Assembly: GCA_039199225.1 (NCBI GenBank)
Contig: JBCCSZ010000079.1
Coordinates: 1 to 26,454, forward strand
Length of the DNA: 26,454 nucleotides
Direction: 5' to 3'
Source of the DNA: JBCCSZ01 sp039199225
Lineage (GTDB): Bacteria > Bacteroidota > Bacteroidia > Chitinophagales > Saprospiraceae
Part shown: positions 25,007 to 26,454 of the stretch, in pieces
How positions within the stretch are numbered: position 1 is the stretch's first letter
Layout: every line of letters starts with the position of its first letter
Notes under the pieces: generated by a model
Database searches by the model: none
What the model was told of the DNA's origin: nothing
The model's input: the letters and a program-made list of their open reading frames with translations, nothing else
Translations under genes and position numbers: made by a program

Positions 25007-25079
25007 CTTTTTATTGTGGTTGATTCATCTCTAATTGATTGTAACCATTGAAAGGTGGTCACTGTCACATCAAAATAGG

Positions 25080-25655
25080 TCAAGCATGGCTCTGGCTCAG
25101 TAGCTGTCTCATCTTCTGCTTTGCCCTGCTGTACTGTGATTTGGAGGTCGCTACGCTCACGCCCAGAATTTCTGAAATCTCTTGGTGGTCGTAGCCTTCC
25201 ATACAGTAGAGAGAGAAAACGACCCGATAGCCATCTGGCAACAGCAATAAGGCATCTTGGATGGCCGCCACACTGTATCTGGACGAAGCATCGTCTTCCG
25301 TATCGCTCACATGTCCCAGGTTGTCTTTCAGCTCGTCAAACTTTAAACGCTTCTTTTTCAGAAAGTTAATACAATTGTTGACCACGATTCGCTTGATCCA
25401 TGCACCTATTGAAGATTGAAAACGGAAGGTATTGAGCTTCGAAAAAATATCGATGAAAGAATGTTGGAGAACATCTTCCGCATCCAGTTCATTCCTCAAC
25501 ATGCGCAGGCAAAGATTGTACATGGCCTTGGAGTATAAGCGATAAAGTTCGAATTGCGCTTTTCGGTCTCCATTTTGACAAGCCAAAACGATTTCCTGAT
25601 GAATGCTGCTGTATTTCAATGTTGAAGTTTCGTTGTGAATAGCTGAGGGAGCCAC
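25080..25655 (-). CDS. ECF-type RNA polymerase sigma factor
   Basis: 191 residues from a GTG at 25655, the first possible start after an upstream stop. AAAGGAAA lies about 15 bases before it and may be a weak ribosome-binding site. Region 2 is complete (LYRLYSKAMYNLCLRMLRNE, DAEDVLQHSFIDIFSKL, IGAWIKRIVVNNCINFLKK). Region 4 is also complete (LLLLPDGYRVVFSLYCMEGY, DHQEISEILGVSVATSKSQYS, RAKQKMRQLL). It is the first gene of an operon with a putative membrane anti-sigma and a DUF4097-like exported protein, so it probably senses an envelope state. It differs clearly in sequence from the ECF sigma at 15.8-16.3 kb and is not a recent duplicate. Confidence 0.93.
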   Translation of the reverse strand: MAPSAIHNETSTLKYSSIHQEIVLACQNGDRKAQFELYRLYSKAMYNLCLRMLRNELDAEDVLQHSFIDIFSKLNTFRFQSSIGAWIKRIVVNNCINFLKKKRLKFDELKDNLGHVSDTEDDASSRYSVAAIQDALLLLPDGYRVVFSLYCMEGYDHQEISEILGVSVATSKSQYSRAKQKMRQLLSQSHA

Positions 25656-25721
25656 TATTTTGATGTTTCGTTTCCTTTAAAGACAGAAGAGCTTTCGAGG
25701 GGTTGCACCAGGCCGTTTTTT

Positions 25722-26336
25722 TTATTCCCTCTGCGATTTTTCTTCCTCACTACCCAATAATAAGTCCAATTGCATTTGAACGATCTCCCTCAGCTTAGAA
25801 GGGTCTTTTTCCAATTTGGAGACCACCTTTAAGCCATTTTGAAAGGTAAACAAATGGCGAGCAAGTACCTCTGGCGTCGCTCGACAACTAATTTCTCCCT
25901 TTGCTTGTCCTCTTTGGATCACTTTGGCAAAAAAGGCAATAGCCTCGTTCATATTGTCATACATCAGGCCGTGTATAGACGCTGATTGGTTGGACAACTC
26001 TGTGGTTGTATTCACGAAAAAGCAGCCTCTGTCACTCTTGTCCTCCAATATCCCTTTGATCTCCTGATCAAAGAAACGGGTGAGAAATGCTCTTTCTGAG
26101 CCATCTCCGGAGGATAAAATGTCTTTAGAGTCCTGCCCAGTTTGTTTTTTATAAAGTGCCAGAGCTTCCTGGAACAATTGTTCCTTGCCTCCAAAGGTAT
26201 TGTACATGCTACCCCGATTGATTTCCAGGTGATCTACCAAATCTTGCATGGAGGTAGCGTGGAACCCCTTTTGCCAAAAGAGTTCTACTGCCTTTTGCAA
26301 GACTTCTTGCCGATCAAAATTTTTGCTACGTGGCAT
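25722..26336 (-). CDS. TetR/AcrR family transcriptional regulator
   Basis: 204 residues. The N-terminal TetR helix-turn-helix is typical: FDRQEVLQKAVELFWQKGFH, ATSMQDLVDHLEINRGSMYN and TFGGKEQLF, at about residues 7-55. The C-terminal all-helical ligand and dimer domain contains RGCFFVNTTTEL, the pattern of the YxaF/AcuR-like branch in which RGC(F/L)...N recurs. It should be a dimeric repressor responding to a small molecule; the ligand is unknown. The regulated gene is probably itself and perhaps a divergent gene just beyond the window end. Two palindromes lie at its own start and -7 box. It is 66 bases upstream of the ECF sigma operon, on the same strand. Confidence 0.93.
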   Translation of the reverse strand: MPRSKNFDRQEVLQKAVELFWQKGFHATSMQDLVDHLEINRGSMYNTFGGKEQLFQEALALYKKQTGQDSKDILSSGDGSERAFLTRFFDQEIKGILEDKSDRGCFFVNTTTELSNQSASIHGLMYDNMNEAIAFFAKVIQRGQAKGEISCRATPEVLARHLFTFQNGLKVVSKLEKDPSKLREIVQMQLDLLLGSEEEKSQRE

Positions 26337-26348
26337 ACAATGCTTGTA
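26336..26348. promoter_or_regulatory. Palindrome overlapping the tetR start codon (candidate operator)
   Basis: TACAA-TGC-TTGTA has 5-bp perfect arms. It touches the first base of the tetR start codon (26336). A TetR-family operator for autoregulation often sits here, but typical sites are longer, so it may be only the core. Confidence 0.4.
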
Positions 26349-26355
26349 CTTTAAG

Positions 26356-26370
26356 ACAAAGTTAGTTTGT
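26356..26370. promoter_or_regulatory. Second palindrome over the tetR -7 box (candidate operator)
   Basis: ACAAA-GTTAG-TTTGT has 5-bp perfect arms. It overlaps the minus-strand TAACTTTG (26357-26364), an exact TAnnTTTG -7 match about 20 bases before the tetR start. Its centre is 21 bp from the centre of the first palindrome, which is two helical turns, and both share ACAA/TTGT half-sites. Confidence 0.4.
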
Positions 26371-26454
26371 TCCCATCAATTTTTGGAAAGATTTCGTCCA
26401 CCTCTTTCAGCTGTAGACTCAAAAAAATCAGAGAGATGCATATGAGTCCGTCCA

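Noticed and set aside
1..26454. CRISPR arrays, tRNA or rRNA genes, insertion sequences, prophage or attachment sites
   Set aside because: No regularly spaced repeats, cloverleaf-like sequence, transposase, integrase or terminal repeats were seen on either strand.

Overview
The window looks like chromosomal sequence from a Bacteroidota bacterium, probably a Saprospiria-type marine or sludge organism. The evidence is a giant secreted protein with a type B gliding/T9SS C-terminal sorting domain, several families largely confined to Bacteroidota (DUF3078, DUF5723 and DUF6089 outer-membrane proteins), lipoproteins with SPII lipoboxes, near absence of Shine-Dalgarno sequences, and several matches to the Bacteroidota -7 promoter element TAnnTTTG. 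I saw no rRNA, tRNA, CRISPR array, insertion sequence, phage gene or integration site. Gene density and style are even, so this reads as ordinary chromosome and not as a transferred island.

Layout. 1-4.4 kb: the 3' part of a >1320-residue T9SS adhesin or surface protein (+), convergent with a small lipoprotein (-). 4.5-6.8 kb: a lone DUF5682 (YehM-like) gene (+). 6.8-9.65 kb: housekeeping genes, with scpA (-) divergent from a short RsmI-like methyltransferase (+), then nadA (+) behind a structured leader. 9.8-13.4 kb: a DUF6089 outer-membrane barrel (+), a YfbK-like vWA lipoprotein (-), then a yjbQ-LysE-type exporter pair (+). 13.4-16.3 kb: a minus-strand cluster of ECF sigma factor, 88-residue unknown protein, MscS-like channel and DUF3078 outer-membrane protein, closed by a terminator. 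16.33-17.2 kb: an 870-bp gap with no conventional gene but with tandem hairpins and an orphan minus-strand terminator. 17.2-21.6 kb: an M28 carboxypeptidase (+) convergent with a two-gene envelope operon (DUF5723 protein plus lipoprotein, -). 21.7-23.1 kb: a beta-CASP metallo-beta-lactamase RNase-like enzyme (-). 23.3-25.7 kb: an ECF sigma, membrane-anchored putative anti-sigma and DUF4097-like beta-helix operon (-), with a clear terminator. 25.7-26.3 kb: a TetR regulator (-) with two palindromes at its own promoter.

How the genes may work together. Much of the window is cell-envelope biology: secretion-tagged surface protein, outer-membrane barrels, lipoproteins, a mechanosensitive channel, and two independent ECF sigma modules that each sit next to envelope genes. 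The most interesting points are the unexplained structured and terminated locus at 16.7-16.9 kb, the regular His-Gly/Ser-Asp/Glu ladder in the DUF4097-like protein, the sigma/small-protein/MscS/DUF3078 cluster, the lone DUF5682 gene, and the palindromes upstream of nadA and tetR. All family assignments were made by eye; no database search was run.
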